Shown here: piece by piece, positions 7,736 to 16,509 of the stretch
Layout: each line of letters begins with the position of its first letter
Numbering within the stretch: the first letter of the stretch is position 1
Origin: Stutzerimonas chloritidismutans AW-1
GTDB lineage: Bacteria > Pseudomonadota > Gammaproteobacteria > Pseudomonadales > Pseudomonadaceae
Assembly: GCF_000495915.1 (NCBI RefSeq)
Contig: NZ_AOFQ01000065.1
Span: 1 to 63,052 of the forward strand
Direction of reading: 5' to 3'
DNA length: 63,052 nt
Made by a program: the position numbers and the translations under genes
The notes under the pieces: generated by a model
What the model saw: the letters and a program-made list of their open reading frames with translations, nothing else
The model's database searches: none
What the model was told of the DNA's origin: nothing

Positions 7736-9343
7736 GTGGCTGCTTTCAATCGTTTCCGTCTGTTCCACTGGCTGCTGGCCGGTTTCTTTCTTGGCGCCTA
7801 CCTCAGCGGTGACGACGCCGAGACGCTGCATATCTGGCTGGGCTACGGCCTGGTCGCGCTGTTGGTGTGGCGCCTGCTGATCGTGCCGCTGCGCCTGCGC
7901 GGCTTCCCGCAGCTGCTGCCGCCGAAGGGCCAGCGGAGCAAGCCGGGCCTGTCGAGCGTCGGCAAGTGGCTGACGGTCGGCGCGCTGGGCAGTTTCGCCA
8001 TTGCCAGCGTGGTCGGCCTGGGTATGGTCGACAACGGCGATGTGCTGGCCGCCCTGCCGGGCGTGGGGCCGGATGTCTTCGGCGCCGCCAGCGACATCGA
8101 TTTCATCGGCTGGATGGGCGATGCCGAGGAAGTGCACGAGTTCTTCGCCAATCTGGGGCTGTGGCTGATCGGCCTGCATGTCGGCTATGTGCTGCTGTTC
8201 CGCCGCAAGTCGGTGTGGCCGATGCTGCGTGGCGTGCCCAAGTCGGGGCCGGCTTCGACTGCACCTTCGGCTTCGGCTTCGGCTTCGGCCGCGGCGCCGG
8301 CTGCAACTGCGGTGGCGACCTCGCTCGCATCGTCGCCGACGCCGGTTGCCGGTGAATTCACCCGTCTGCGCATCGCCTCACGCCAGGCCGAAACCGCCGA
8401 CAGCTACTCATTCATCCTGCAGGTCCCGGCCGCCCAGCGCGCACGCTTTGCCGCGCAGCCGGGGCAGTTCCTCACGCTGAAGGTGCCTGGTGCCGAGCCG
8501 GTGCTGCTGCGCTGCTACTCGCTGTCGCAGCGGCCGCAGGCGGATGGTGCGCTGCGCATCACCATCAAGCGGGTGCCCGGCGGCCGGGCGTCGAACTGGC
8601 TGCTGGACAACCTGCAGGCGGGCGACTGCATCGAGGCGCTGCCGCCGGCCGGTGTATTCGTGCCGCGCAACCTGGATGACGATCTGCTGCTGCTTGGCGC
8701 CGGCAGTGGCATCACGCCGCTGATGGCGATCCTGCAGGCCGCGCTGGTCGAGGGCAGTGGGCGGGTATGCCTGTTCTACGCCAGCCGCGATGCAGCCTCC
8801 CTGATCTTTGCCGAGGAACTGGCCGAGTTGGCCGTGCGTTACCCCGAGCGCCTGCAGCTGCGCATCTGGCTTGATGCGGAGCAGGGCGTGCCGAGCGGTC
8901 GGGCGATCGCCGAGAGGATTGCCGGCTGGTCTGCCGCCGACGCCTTTGTCTGCGGACCGCAACCGTTCATGGATGCCGCCAGCGCCGCGCTGGTCGAGCT
9001 GGGTGTGGATGCCTCGCGCATCCATCTGGAGCGCTTTGCCGCCGCAGTGCCGACGGTCGCACCGGGCGGGCGCCGCAGTCGCCTGCGGGTCGCGCTCGAC
9101 GGTCGCCGTCACGAATTGGACGTGCCGCGTGGAGAGGTGCTGCTGGAGGCTATGGAGCACGCCGGCCTGCAACCACCGAGCGCCTGCCGCTCGGGTGTGT
9201 GCGCCGCCTGCAAGTGCCGGGTGGTGGAGGGCAGCGTGAGCATGCGCAGCAATCAGGTGCTGAGCGAAAGCGAGGTGCGCCAGGGCTGGACGCTGGCCTG
9301 CCAGGCCGAACCGCGCAGCGCCGAATTGCAGGTGGAGTACTGA
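7736..9343 (+). CDS. cytochrome b561 - ferredoxin reductase - 2Fe-2S ferredoxin fusion
   Basis: Three-domain protein of 535 aa. The GTG at 7736 is chosen because AAAGAGGA precedes it at good spacing and the cytochrome b domain begins at once. Residues 1 to about 165 form a b561-type membrane domain with haem-ligand His candidates (RLFHWLL, LHIWLGYG, VHEFFANLG, LHVGYVLL). An Ala/Ser/Pro-rich linker follows (about 175-205). An FAD/NAD(P)H ferredoxin-reductase domain comes next (RCYSLSQRP for flavin, GAGSGITPLMAIL for NAD(P), VCGPQPFM). The C-terminal plant-type ferredoxin has CRSGVCAACKC and LACQ. It would move electrons from NAD(P)H across the membrane to the divergent periplasmic cytochromes. 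Confidence 0.85.
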   Translation: MAAFNRFRLFHWLLAGFFLGAYLSGDDAETLHIWLGYGLVALLVWRLLIVPLRLRGFPQLLPPKGQRSKPGLSSVGKWLTVGALGSFAIASVVGLGMVDNGDVLAALPGVGPDVFGAASDIDFIGWMGDAEEVHEFFANLGLWLIGLHVGYVLLFRRKSVWPMLRGVPKSGPASTAPSASASASAAAPAATAVATSLASSPTPVAGEFTRLRIASRQAETADSYSFILQVPAAQRARFAAQPGQFLTLKVPGAEPVLLRCYSLSQRPQADGALRITIKRVPGGRASNWLLDNLQAGDCIEALPPAGVFVPRNLDDDLLLLGAGSGITPLMAILQAALVEGSGRVCLFYASRDAASLIFAEELAELAVRYPERLQLRIWLDAEQGVPSGRAIAERIAGWSAADAFVCGPQPFMDAASAALVELGVDASRIHLERFAAAVPTVAPGGRRSRLRVALDGRRHELDVPRGEVLLEAMEHAGLQPPSACRSGVCAACKCRVVEGSVSMRSNQVLSESEVRQGWTLACQAEPRSAELQVEY

Positions 9344-9382
9344 GATGCAAAAGGCCCTGGTTTGCATGATTTGACGCAGCGT

Positions 9383-9415
9383 CCGCCGGATAACGGCATA
9401 GCCTTTATCCGGCGG
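9383..9415. terminator. inverted repeat after the b561 fusion
   Basis: An 11-bp perfect inverted repeat (CCGCCGGATAA / TTATCCGGCGG) with an 11-base loop lies 40 bases after the fusion gene. It is a candidate terminator for the + strand or a small repeat-type palindrome. Confidence 0.5.
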
Positions 9416-9436
9416 GCGGAAGCGCCCGGGCAGTCG

Positions 9437-9454
9437 AAAAGGCCGTCGGCCGTT
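9437..9454 (-). terminator. terminator of the persulfide dioxygenase gene
   Basis: Read on the minus strand, GGCC-GAC-GGCC is followed by TTTT, a short Rho-independent-type terminator about 35 bases after the end of the persulfide dioxygenase gene. Confidence 0.5.
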
Positions 9455-9486
9455 TTCCACCCTTGGCGGGTTACCCCGCGGCGGGC

Positions 9487-10890
9487 TTAGCGCTCCGCCA
9501 CCGGCAGATCGTGCTTCTGCCAGGCGAGCCACGAGCCGGGCACGTTTACCACGTCGCGGAAACCCTCGCGCTTGAGGATGCTGGCGGCAATCGAGGCGCG
9601 GTAACCGCTGCCGCAATAGGTCGCCACGGTCCTGTCCTTGTCCAGTTGCTCCAGTCCTTCGGGCAGATGGGCGACGAAGGCGTGGCGGGCGCCGGGCACG
9701 CGCCCTTGCTCGACCTCCTCGGGGGCACGCACGTCGAGTACCTGTACCTGGGGATCGTCGCGGCGACGATCGAGCTCGTGCACCGTCCATTCGCCGACGC
9801 ACTCCAGTGGCAGGCCGGCGTTCTGCCAGTCGCTCATGCCGTTGCGCAGGTAACCCGCCACGTGGTCGAGGCCGATGCGGTACAGCTGCAGCGTGGCCTG
9901 GTGGATCTGCTCGCTGTCCTCGCCGATCAGGTAGATCGGTCGCTGATCGTCGAGCATCCAGCAGGCCCAGCTGACGAACTCGTTCTGCAGGGCGATATTC
10001 AGCGCGCCGGGCACATGGCCGCCGCCGAAGGCGAGGATCGAGCGTAGGTCGACCAGTTGCACGGCGCTGTGGTCGGCGCTGCGCTCGGCGAATTCTTCCG
10101 GCGACAGCGGCGACAGCGGCGCCGGCAGTGACGGGCCGTGCATGCGTGCAGCCGGGCGCACGTTGAGCTTCTTCAGCCTCGCGTAGTGACGCGGCGGCTC
10201 GGGCATGCCGCTGAGCAGCCAGTCGATGAATTCGGCCTCGTTGCGCCGCTGGTTGAGCGCCGGGTTGAACAACAGCTCGTTGCCAAGCGTGGAGCGCCGC
10301 CGGTCGCCGATCGACTTGCCGCACGCCGAGCCCGCGCCGTGACAGGGGTAGATCTCGACACGCTCACCGAGCGGCAGGTAGCGGGTGAACAGCGTGCCGT
10401 AAAGCTGCGCGGCCAGTTGTCGGGTGCTGTCTTCGCCGAGCAGGTCTGGCCGGCCGACGTCGAGGTTGAACAGGGTGTCGCCGGTGAAGAGAGCGAACGG
10501 CTGTTTGCCCTGCTGGCTGTCGCGCAGCAGCAGGGAGATGTGTTCCGGCGTGTGACCGGGCGAGTAGATGATTTCCAGGCTGACCTGGCCGAGCTCCAGC
10601 ACCTCGCCATCGGCAGCCTGGCGCAGCTCGAAACCGTAGTCCGCTGAGCAGCCGCCGATGATCTCTGCGCCGCTGCGTTCGGCCAGCGCCTGGGCACCGG
10701 AGACGAAGTCGGCATGGATGTGGGTTTCGATGGCGTAGGCGATGCGCAGGCCTTTTTCGCGGGCCAGGTCGAGGTAGATATCGACGTCGCGCCGCGGGTC
10801 GATCACCGCGGCGACCGCGGCATTGCTGTCGCCCACCAGGTAGGAAATCTGCGCCAGGCCATCGGTATAGATCGGCTCGAAAACCAGCAT
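9487..10890 (-). CDS. persulfide dioxygenase fused to two rhodanese domains
   Basis: Cytoplasmic protein of 467 aa. The N-terminal metallo-beta-lactamase domain (about 1-235) carries the iron-binding signature THIHADF, SPGHTPEH, FTGDTLF and YPCHGAGSACG seen in ETHE1-type persulfide dioxygenases, which oxidise glutathione persulfide to sulfite. A first rhodanese domain (about 275-355) lacks the active-site Cys (loop YLIGEDSE). A second (about 370-462) keeps it in TYCGSGYRAS. The enzyme would thus couple persulfide oxidation with sulfur transfer. No linked quinone reductase gene is visible. The intergenic gap to trmA is 74 bases, so an operon with trmA is unlikely. Confidence 0.85.
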   Translation of the reverse strand: MLVFEPIYTDGLAQISYLVGDSNAAVAAVIDPRRDVDIYLDLAREKGLRIAYAIETHIHADFVSGAQALAERSGAEIIGGCSADYGFELRQAADGEVLELGQVSLEIIYSPGHTPEHISLLLRDSQQGKQPFALFTGDTLFNLDVGRPDLLGEDSTRQLAAQLYGTLFTRYLPLGERVEIYPCHGAGSACGKSIGDRRRSTLGNELLFNPALNQRRNEAEFIDWLLSGMPEPPRHYARLKKLNVRPAARMHGPSLPAPLSPLSPEEFAERSADHSAVQLVDLRSILAFGGGHVPGALNIALQNEFVSWACWMLDDQRPIYLIGEDSEQIHQATLQLYRIGLDHVAGYLRNGMSDWQNAGLPLECVGEWTVHELDRRRDDPQVQVLDVRAPEEVEQGRVPGARHAFVAHLPEGLEQLDKDRTVATYCGSGYRASIAASILKREGFRDVVNVPGSWLAWQKHDLPVAER

Positions 10891-10964
10891 GCTGTCACAT
10901 CCATAACGTGTCAGTGGTTATGGATGTGGAACGCCGCCAGGCGGCCGGCGTTCAGTCGGGCCGA

Positions 10965-12053
10965 TCACTTGCGGACCAGCAGCACCCCGGATTCCATGTG
11001 GTGGGTGTATGGGAACTGGTCGAACAGCGCACAGCGCTCGATGCGATGGGTGTCGGCGAGCTGGGCGATGTTCTGCGCCAGGGTTTCCGGGTTGCAGGAG
11101 ATGTAGAGGATGCGCTCGAAGCGACGGGCCAGTTCGCACGTGTCCGGGTCCATGCCGGCGCGCGGTGGGTCGACAAAGATGCTGCCGAAGTCGTAGCTCT
11201 TCAGGTCGATATGGGCCAGGCGGCGGAACGGGCGCACCTCGTTCAGCGCCTGGGTCAGCTCCTCGGCGGAAAGACGCACCAGCTCGATGTTGTCGATGCC
11301 GTTGTCGGCGATATTGGCCAGCGCGGCGTTGACCGAAGTCTTGCTGATCTCCGTGGCCAGCACGCGGCGCACGCGAGTGGCCAGCGGCAGGGTGAAGTTG
11401 CCGTTGCCGCAGTAGAGTTCGAGCAGGTCGTCGTCGCGCTCACCGAGCACGTCGAAGGCCCAGTTCAGCATCTTCTGGCAGACCTCGCCGTTGGGCTGGG
11501 TGAAGGCGCCCTCGGGCTGGCGATAGCGGAATGTCCGTCCGGCGACGACCAGCGCTTCTTCAACGTAATCGCGGCCGATGACGATGCGCTTGCCCTTGGA
11601 ACGGCCGACCAGACTGACGCCGAGGTCGGCGGCAAGCTGCCCGGCTTCGGCCTGCCAGGCCTCGTCCAGCGGGCGGTGGTAGGCGAGGGTGATCAGCGCA
11701 TCGCCGGCCAGGGTGGTGAGAAATTCGACCTGGAACAGCTTGAAGCTGAGGACTTCCGACGCCTGCCAGGCGGCCTTCAGTTGCGGCATCAGCTCGTTGA
11801 TGCGGCGGCTGGCGATGGGGAAGTCGTCGATCAGGATCGCCTTGTGCTTGTCGCCCTGCTCGAACATCGCGTAATGGCGCTGGCCATCCTCGCGCCACAG
11901 GCGAAATTCGGTGCGCAGGCGGTAATGCTCGCGGGGCGAGTCGAAGACCTCCGCTGCCGGTGCATCGAACGGTGCCAGCAGCTCCTCCAGCCGGGCGGCT
12001 TTCTCGGCGAGTTGGGCGGCGTAGGTGGCGGGATCGAATTGCGGAGCGCTCAT
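10965..12053 (-). CDS. trmA: tRNA (uracil-54-C5)-methyltransferase TrmA
   Basis: SAM-dependent tRNA methyltransferase of 362 aa that makes m5U54 in the T-loop. The C-terminal catalytic domain shows LELYCGNGNFTLPLA (SAM binding), DPPRAGMD, the nucleophile Cys in YISCNPETLAQN, and the general-base segment DQFPYTHHMESG. The start at 12053 (MSAPQFDPATY) is preferred over upstream in-frame codons because the N-terminus then matches the usual TrmA length of about 365. No Fe-S cysteine cluster is present, which separates it from RlmD and RlmC. Confidence 0.95.
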   Translation of the reverse strand: MSAPQFDPATYAAQLAEKAARLEELLAPFDAPAAEVFDSPREHYRLRTEFRLWREDGQRHYAMFEQGDKHKAILIDDFPIASRRINELMPQLKAAWQASEVLSFKLFQVEFLTTLAGDALITLAYHRPLDEAWQAEAGQLAADLGVSLVGRSKGKRIVIGRDYVEEALVVAGRTFRYRQPEGAFTQPNGEVCQKMLNWAFDVLGERDDDLLELYCGNGNFTLPLATRVRRVLATEISKTSVNAALANIADNGIDNIELVRLSAEELTQALNEVRPFRRLAHIDLKSYDFGSIFVDPPRAGMDPDTCELARRFERILYISCNPETLAQNIAQLADTHRIERCALFDQFPYTHHMESGVLLVRK

Positions 12054-12079
12054 GAAGACTCTTGGAAAGGTAGGTAAAT

Positions 12080-12169
12080 CGTAGGGTGGATCGCGGCGCG
12101 CAGCTGACGCTTCATCCGTCCACCGTTGCCGCACGGAAGGTGGATGAGAAAAGCGTCATCCACCCTACG
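12080..12169. repeat. 90-bp imperfect palindrome of the 'CGTAGGGTGGA' type
   Basis: Perfect 11-bp outer arms (CGTAGGGTGGA / TCCACCCTACG) enclose a second pairing of TGACGCTT...CCACC with GGTGG...AAGCGTCA. The whole element folds into one long hairpin between azgA and trmA. From general knowledge, sequences of this type are scattered through P. stutzeri-group genomes. It may also act as a terminator for azgA on the minus strand. Confidence 0.6.
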
Positions 12170-12175
12170 CTGCGA

Positions 12176-13471
12176 TCAGCCGGCGAACCAGCCCAGCTTG
12201 ACCACGAACAGCGCCGAGAGAATCCACATCGCTGGGCTCAGCTCGCGCCAGCGGCCGGCCAGCAGCTTGATCGCGGTCCAGGCGATGAAGCCGAAGGCGA
12301 TGCCGTTGGCGATGGAGAAGGTCAGCGGCATGGCCAGCGCGGCAACCACGACCGGCGCGGCGACGGTGAGGTCGTCCCAGTCGATGCCGGCCAGGCTGCT
12401 CATCATCAGCACGGCGACGAACAGCAGTGCCGGTGCGGTGGCATAGGCCGGTACGGCGCCGGCCAGCGGGGCGAAGAACAGGCTGAGCAGGAACAGCAGC
12501 GCGACCACGCAGGCGGTCAGGCCGGTGCGACCTCCAGCAGCGGTGCCGGCAGCGGATTCGATATAGCTGGTGGTGGTCGAGGTGCCCAGTGCGGCGCCGG
12601 CCATGGTCGCGGTGCTGTCAGCCAGCAGGGCGCGGCCCAGGCGCGGCATCTTGCCGTCCTTGTCCAGCAGGTCGGCCTTCTGCGCAACGCCGATCAGGGT
12701 GCCGGAGGTGTCGAACAGGTCGACGAAGAGGAAGGCGAAGATCACGCTGATCAGGCCGATATCCAGCGCGCCCATGATGTCCAGCTGCATGAAGGTCGGC
12801 GCCAGCGACGGCGGCATCGATACCACACCGTTGAGCTGCGACAGACCGAGCAGGATCGACAGGCCGGTGACCACCAGAATGCCGATCATCACCGCGCCGG
12901 TGACTTGCCGGTAGGCCAGCGCAGCTATCAGGAAGAAGCCCAGGCAGGCCAGCAGCGGGCCGCCAGCGCTGAGGTCGCCGAGGCCGACCAGAGTGGCCGG
13001 GTTGTCGACGACGATGCCTGCGTTCTTCAGCGCGATGATCGCCAGGAACAGGCCGATACCCGCGGCGATGCCGGCACGCAGGGCCAGCGGAATGCTGTGG
13101 ATGATCCACTCGCGAATCTTGAAGATCGACAGGCCGAAGAAGATCACGCCGGAGAGGAACACCGCACCCAGCGCGGTCTGCCAGGTGTAACCCATGGTCA
13201 GCACGACGGTGTAGGTGAAGAAGGCGTTCAGGCCCATGCCCGGCGCCAGCGCGATCGGGTAGTTGGCAATCAGCCCCATGATCGCCGAGCCGATGGCCGC
13301 GGCCAGGCAGGTGGCAACGAACACCGCGCCGTGATCCATGCCGGTTTCGGCGAGGATGCTCGGGTTGACGAAGAGGATGTAGGCCATCGTCAGGAAGGTA
13401 GTGATACCGGCCAGGACCTCGGTGCGCAGCGTGGTGTTGTGCGCCTTGAGTTGAAATAGCTTTTCCAGCAT
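12176..13471 (-). CDS. NCS2-family purine permease (AzgA type)
   Basis: Polytopic inner-membrane transporter of 431 aa with about 12-14 hydrophobic segments. Signature segments of the AzgA branch of NCS2 are visible: FLTMAYILFVNP, GLNAFF, LFDTSGTLIGVA (about residues 264-275), and GTSTTTSYIESAAG, where E is expected to contact the base. Members import adenine, guanine or hypoxanthine by proton symport. The gene stands alone. The exact purine cannot be told from the sequence. Confidence 0.9.
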   Translation of the reverse strand: MLEKLFQLKAHNTTLRTEVLAGITTFLTMAYILFVNPSILAETGMDHGAVFVATCLAAAIGSAIMGLIANYPIALAPGMGLNAFFTYTVVLTMGYTWQTALGAVFLSGVIFFGLSIFKIREWIIHSIPLALRAGIAAGIGLFLAIIALKNAGIVVDNPATLVGLGDLSAGGPLLACLGFFLIAALAYRQVTGAVMIGILVVTGLSILLGLSQLNGVVSMPPSLAPTFMQLDIMGALDIGLISVIFAFLFVDLFDTSGTLIGVAQKADLLDKDGKMPRLGRALLADSTATMAGAALGTSTTTSYIESAAGTAAGGRTGLTACVVALLFLLSLFFAPLAGAVPAYATAPALLFVAVLMMSSLAGIDWDDLTVAAPVVVAALAMPLTFSIANGIAFGFIAWTAIKLLAGRWRELSPAMWILSALFVVKLGWFAG

Positions 13472-13602
13472 GGTCGATCCTCTATGTGCCGGTCAGTGTG
13501 AGGGCTGTCGCCTCTGGCGGGCGATTCGCGTGTCATCGCAAAAGCCGCGCATCTTACACCGGGCGGCAGCGCGGTTGAATTTCCATTGAGCAGGTGAAGG
13601 CC

Positions 13603-14166
13603 ATGAGCAAACGAGTCCTGATTCCGATCGCCGACGGTTCCGAAGACCTGGAGACCGTCACCCTGATCGACGTGCTGCGCCGTGCCGAGTTCGAGGTACT
13701 GGTGGCCAGTGCCGAAGAGCGGCGCATGCTGACCTGCGCGCGGGGCACGCGGATCACTGCGGACGCCATGCTGCTCGACGTGCTGGCGCAGGATTTCGAC
13801 CTGATCGTGCTGCCCGGCGGCATGCCCGGCGCGAAGACCCTCGGCGAGCTGGAGCCGCTGGCCGAGCGTGTTCGCCAGCAGGCCCGTGCCGGTCTCGATT
13901 TCGCCGCGATCTGCGCCGCGCCGGCAGTGGCGCTGCATCCCTACGGCGTGCTCAAGGGCCGCCAGGTGACCTGCTACCCAGGCATGAGCGACAACCTCAC
14001 CGGCACACATTTCCTCGACCAGCCGGTGGTGGTGGACGGCAACTGCATCACCAGTCAGGCCCCGGCGACCGCCCTGGAATTCGCCCTGACCCTGGTGGAG
14101 CGCCTGGCCGGACGGGGCAAGCGGCGCGAGGTGGCCGACGCAATGCTGGTGCCTGCGACGAACTAA
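13603..14166 (+). CDS. DJ-1/YajL-family protein
   Basis: Small cytosolic protein of 187 aa with the DJ-1/PfpI fold. Visible are the conserved Glu of DGSEDLE (E14), the strand LIVLPGGMPGA, and the nucleophile-elbow Cys in FAAICAAPAVAL near residue 106, the position of the oxidation-sensitive Cys in DJ-1 and YajL. The start at 13603 follows an AGGTGAAGG site; an upstream ATG at 13594 would add three residues. Family members are linked to protection from oxidative and carbonyl stress. Claimed deglycase activity of the family is debated. Confidence 0.85.
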   Translation: MSKRVLIPIADGSEDLETVTLIDVLRRAEFEVLVASAEERRMLTCARGTRITADAMLLDVLAQDFDLIVLPGGMPGAKTLGELEPLAERVRQQARAGLDFAAICAAPAVALHPYGVLKGRQVTCYPGMSDNLTGTHFLDQPVVVDGNCITSQAPATALEFALTLVERLAGRGKRREVADAMLVPATN

Positions 14167-14238
14167 CCTCGTCCCGGATCGGTCATTCCTTGCATTGCCG
14201 GAAGTTTCGGCGGCAACTGGCTAGAGCCGAGGAGAACG

Positions 14239-15216
14239 ATGGACAGTGTCGATCTGGCGGTGCTGCGGCGCGCCCGCGACTGGTTGTGCGACGGCCACGC
14301 GGTGGTGCTCTACACGGTGCTGGAAACCTGGGGCAGTGCGCCACGTCCGGTGGGTTCGCTGCTGGCGCTGCGCGGCGATGGCCGCGTTGAAGGCTCGGTG
14401 TCTGGCGGCTGCGTCGAGGACGATCTGCTCGCCCGGGTCATGGCTGACCAGCCACCGTCGACCTGCCAGCTGATCACCTATGGCGTGAGCAAGGAAGAAT
14501 CCGCGCGTTTCGGTCTGCCCTGTGGTGGCACCCTGCGCCTGCTGCAGGAGCCATTGCGCGATGCCGGCTGGATCGACGAGCTGCTGCGGCGCTGCGCCGC
14601 ACACGAGCGGCTGCTGCGCTGCGTGGATATCGCCAGTGGCAACGTAAGTCTGCAAGCCGCCGGCCGCGACGCGGCGCTGCAGTTCGATGGCCATACCCTG
14701 CGCGCGCCATTCGGCCCGGCCTGGCGCCTGCTGATGATCGGTGCCGGGCAGCTGTCGCGCTATGTCGCCGACCTGGCCCACGGCCTCGGCTTCGAAGTTC
14801 TGATCTGCGACCCGCGCGAAGGCTATGCCCACGACTGGGATGCGGCGGCGGTGCGCTTCGTCCCCGGCATGCCGGACGATGCCGTGCTGGCCATCGAACC
14901 GGATGCACACACCGCCATCGTCGCGCTGACGCACGATCCACGACTGGACGACATGGCGCTGCTCACCGCGCTGCAGTCCGAAGCCTTCTACGTCGGCGCG
15001 CTGGGCTCACGGGTCAATAGCGAGAAGCGCAAGACGCGCCTGCTGTCACTGGGCCTCGGCGAGCGCCAGGTGCAGCGGTTGCACGGCCCCATCGGCTTGC
15101 CCATCGGCAGCCGTACACCGGCGGAAATCGCGCTGTCCTTGATGGCCGAGGTGGTGGCGCTGAAAAACGGCGCCCTGGTCAGACAGGCGTTGCCGGAACA
15201 ACAGCGCTGTGCCTGA
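14239..15216 (+). CDS. XdhC/CoxI-family molybdoenzyme maturation factor
   Basis: Protein of 325 aa. An N-terminal XdhC domain (TWGSAPRPVGSLLA, GSVSGGCVEDD with the conserved Cys, and GLPCGGTLRLL with a second Cys) is followed by a Rossmann-like domain (LLMIGAGQLSRY, CDPREGYA, ALTHDPRLDD, YVGALGSRVN). XdhC proteins bind the molybdenum cofactor, support its sulfuration and insert it into hydroxylases. It overlaps the next gene by 8 bases and lies just upstream of the paoABC-like genes, so it probably serves that enzyme as PaoD does in E. coli. Confidence 0.9.
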   Translation: MDSVDLAVLRRARDWLCDGHAVVLYTVLETWGSAPRPVGSLLALRGDGRVEGSVSGGCVEDDLLARVMADQPPSTCQLITYGVSKEESARFGLPCGGTLRLLQEPLRDAGWIDELLRRCAAHERLLRCVDIASGNVSLQAAGRDAALQFDGHTLRAPFGPAWRLLMIGAGQLSRYVADLAHGLGFEVLICDPREGYAHDWDAAAVRFVPGMPDDAVLAIEPDAHTAIVALTHDPRLDDMALLTALQSEAFYVGALGSRVNSEKRKTRLLSLGLGERQVQRLHGPIGLPIGSRTPAEIALSLMAEVVALKNGALVRQALPEQQRCA

Positions 15217-15799
15217 AGCGGGCGTTTGCGCCATCGTTCTGGCTGCGGGGCAGGGCAGTCGTTATCGAGCTGCCGGTGGTGCGGACAAGCTGCTGGCGCT
15301 CAGCCTGGCTGCTGCGTTTTCGCCGCCGGTGCTGGCGGCCACGCTGGCCAATCTTCGCGGTGTCGCCGAACGATTGCTGGTGGTGACCCGAGCAGACAAT
15401 CTGCCTCTGCGCGACTGGCTGAGCGCCAACGCTGCCGACTGCGAGGTGCTTGTGCTGGAAACCCGCGGGCTCGGCCACAGCCTCGCGCAGGCCGTCGCCC
15501 ATGCGCCGGCGGCGCGTGGCTGGCTGGTGGCGTTGGCGGATATGCCCTATGTGCAGCCGCGGACCCTGCGCGAGATCGCCGCGGCTATCCGTGAGGACAA
15601 CCTGGTCGTGCCGACCTATGACGGCCGCCCTGGCCATCCGCGCGGCATCGGCAGCACCCATCGCGATGCGCTGCTGCAATTGGACGGTGATCGCGGTGCC
15701 CAGGTGCTTTTCGCGGCGCACCCGGTACTGGAGCTCGCCCTGAACGATCCCGGTGTACTGCAGGACATCGACCATCCCGATGATCGCCGGCAGGCCTGA
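15209..15799 (+). CDS. MocA-like molybdenum cofactor nucleotidyltransferase
   Basis: Protein of 196 aa with the MobA/MocA glycosyltransferase-A fold. IVLAAGQGSRYR is the nucleotide-binding loop with a following Lys (GADKLLA). VALADMPYVQ holds the metal-binding Asp, and GHPRGIG matches the NTP-transferase family end. It would add CMP to molybdopterin to give the cytosine dinucleotide cofactor used by xanthine-oxidase-family enzymes such as the neighbouring PaoC-like subunit. The GTG at 15209 overlaps the xdhC-like gene by 8 bases, indicating translational coupling. Confidence 0.85.
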   Translation: MPEAGVCAIVLAAGQGSRYRAAGGADKLLALSLAAAFSPPVLAATLANLRGVAERLLVVTRADNLPLRDWLSANAADCEVLVLETRGLGHSLAQAVAHAPAARGWLVALADMPYVQPRTLREIAAAIREDNLVVPTYDGRPGHPRGIGSTHRDALLQLDGDRGAQVLFAAHPVLELALNDPGVLQDIDHPDDRRQA

Positions 15800-15996
15800 A
15801 GACCATCGCCGTAGCGACTACCAAAACCAGCACAAATCAATTGGCCGGTGAGCGCAGCGCCACGCCGTTCGCGGCGAGATGACCCTCAGTCAGCCGCAGC
15901 CACTCGACCAGCAGGGCTGAACGATTTTCGCGCCACGTCAGTCGTACCCCAAGACGCACGGACAGCGCATACCAACGCCCAAACCGTGAGGCCGCC

Positions 15997-16509
15997 ATGA
16001 GCGAAAATTCTTCAGCCGCAGGCCAGACCTGCACCATCAGCCTGGAGCTGAACGGCGAACGCCGTGAGCTCCAGGTGCAACCCTGGACCACCTTGCTCGA
16101 CCTGCTGCGCGACCAGCTCGGCCTGACCGGCACCAAGAAAGGCTGCGATCACGGCCAGTGCGGCGCCTGCACGGTGCTGCTCGACGGCCGGCGTATCAAC
16201 AGCTGCCTGACCCTGGCGGTGATGCACGACGGCGCGCGTCTGACCACCATCGAGGGCCTGGCCAGCACCGAGGCGCTGCACCCGCTGCAGGCCGCCTTCG
16301 TCAAGCACGATGCCTTCCAGTGCGGTTATTGCACGCCGGGGCAGATCTGCTCGGCGGCCGGGCTCGCGGCCGAGCACTGCGCCAGCAGCCGCGACGAGAT
16401 CCGCGAACACATGAGCGGCAATCTCTGCCGTTGCGGCGCCTATCCGAACATCCTCGCCGCCATTGAGGAGGCACTGCCGGTGCTACGTGGCCAGGAGGGT
16501 GCGCAATGA
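15997..16509 (+). CDS. PaoA-like 2Fe-2S subunit of a molybdenum aldehyde oxidoreductase
   Basis: Protein of 170 aa with two 2Fe-2S motifs: the plant-type KKGCDHGQCGACTVLLDG with a fourth Cys in INSCLTL, and the second cluster CGYCTPGQICS plus LCRCGAYPNI. It closely resembles E. coli PaoA (YagT) over the cluster domains. Unlike PaoA, no twin-arginine signal precedes the domain, because the protein starts only about 14 residues before the beta-grasp fold. It overlaps the FAD subunit gene by 4 bases (ATGA). The enzyme is therefore expected to stay in the cytoplasm. Confidence 0.9.
   Translation: MSENSSAAGQTCTISLELNGERRELQVQPWTTLLDLLRDQLGLTGTKKGCDHGQCGACTVLLDGRRINSCLTLAVMHDGARLTTIEGLASTEALHPLQAAFVKHDAFQCGYCTPGQICSAAGLAAEHCASSRDEIREHMSGNLCRCGAYPNILAAIEEALPVLRGQEGAQ

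Noticed and set aside
8260..8345. GCTTCGGCTTCGGC-type repeats as a functional repeat array
   Set aside because: They encode the Ala/Ser-rich linker of the b561-FNR fusion and keep the reading frame, so they are ordinary low-complexity coding sequence.
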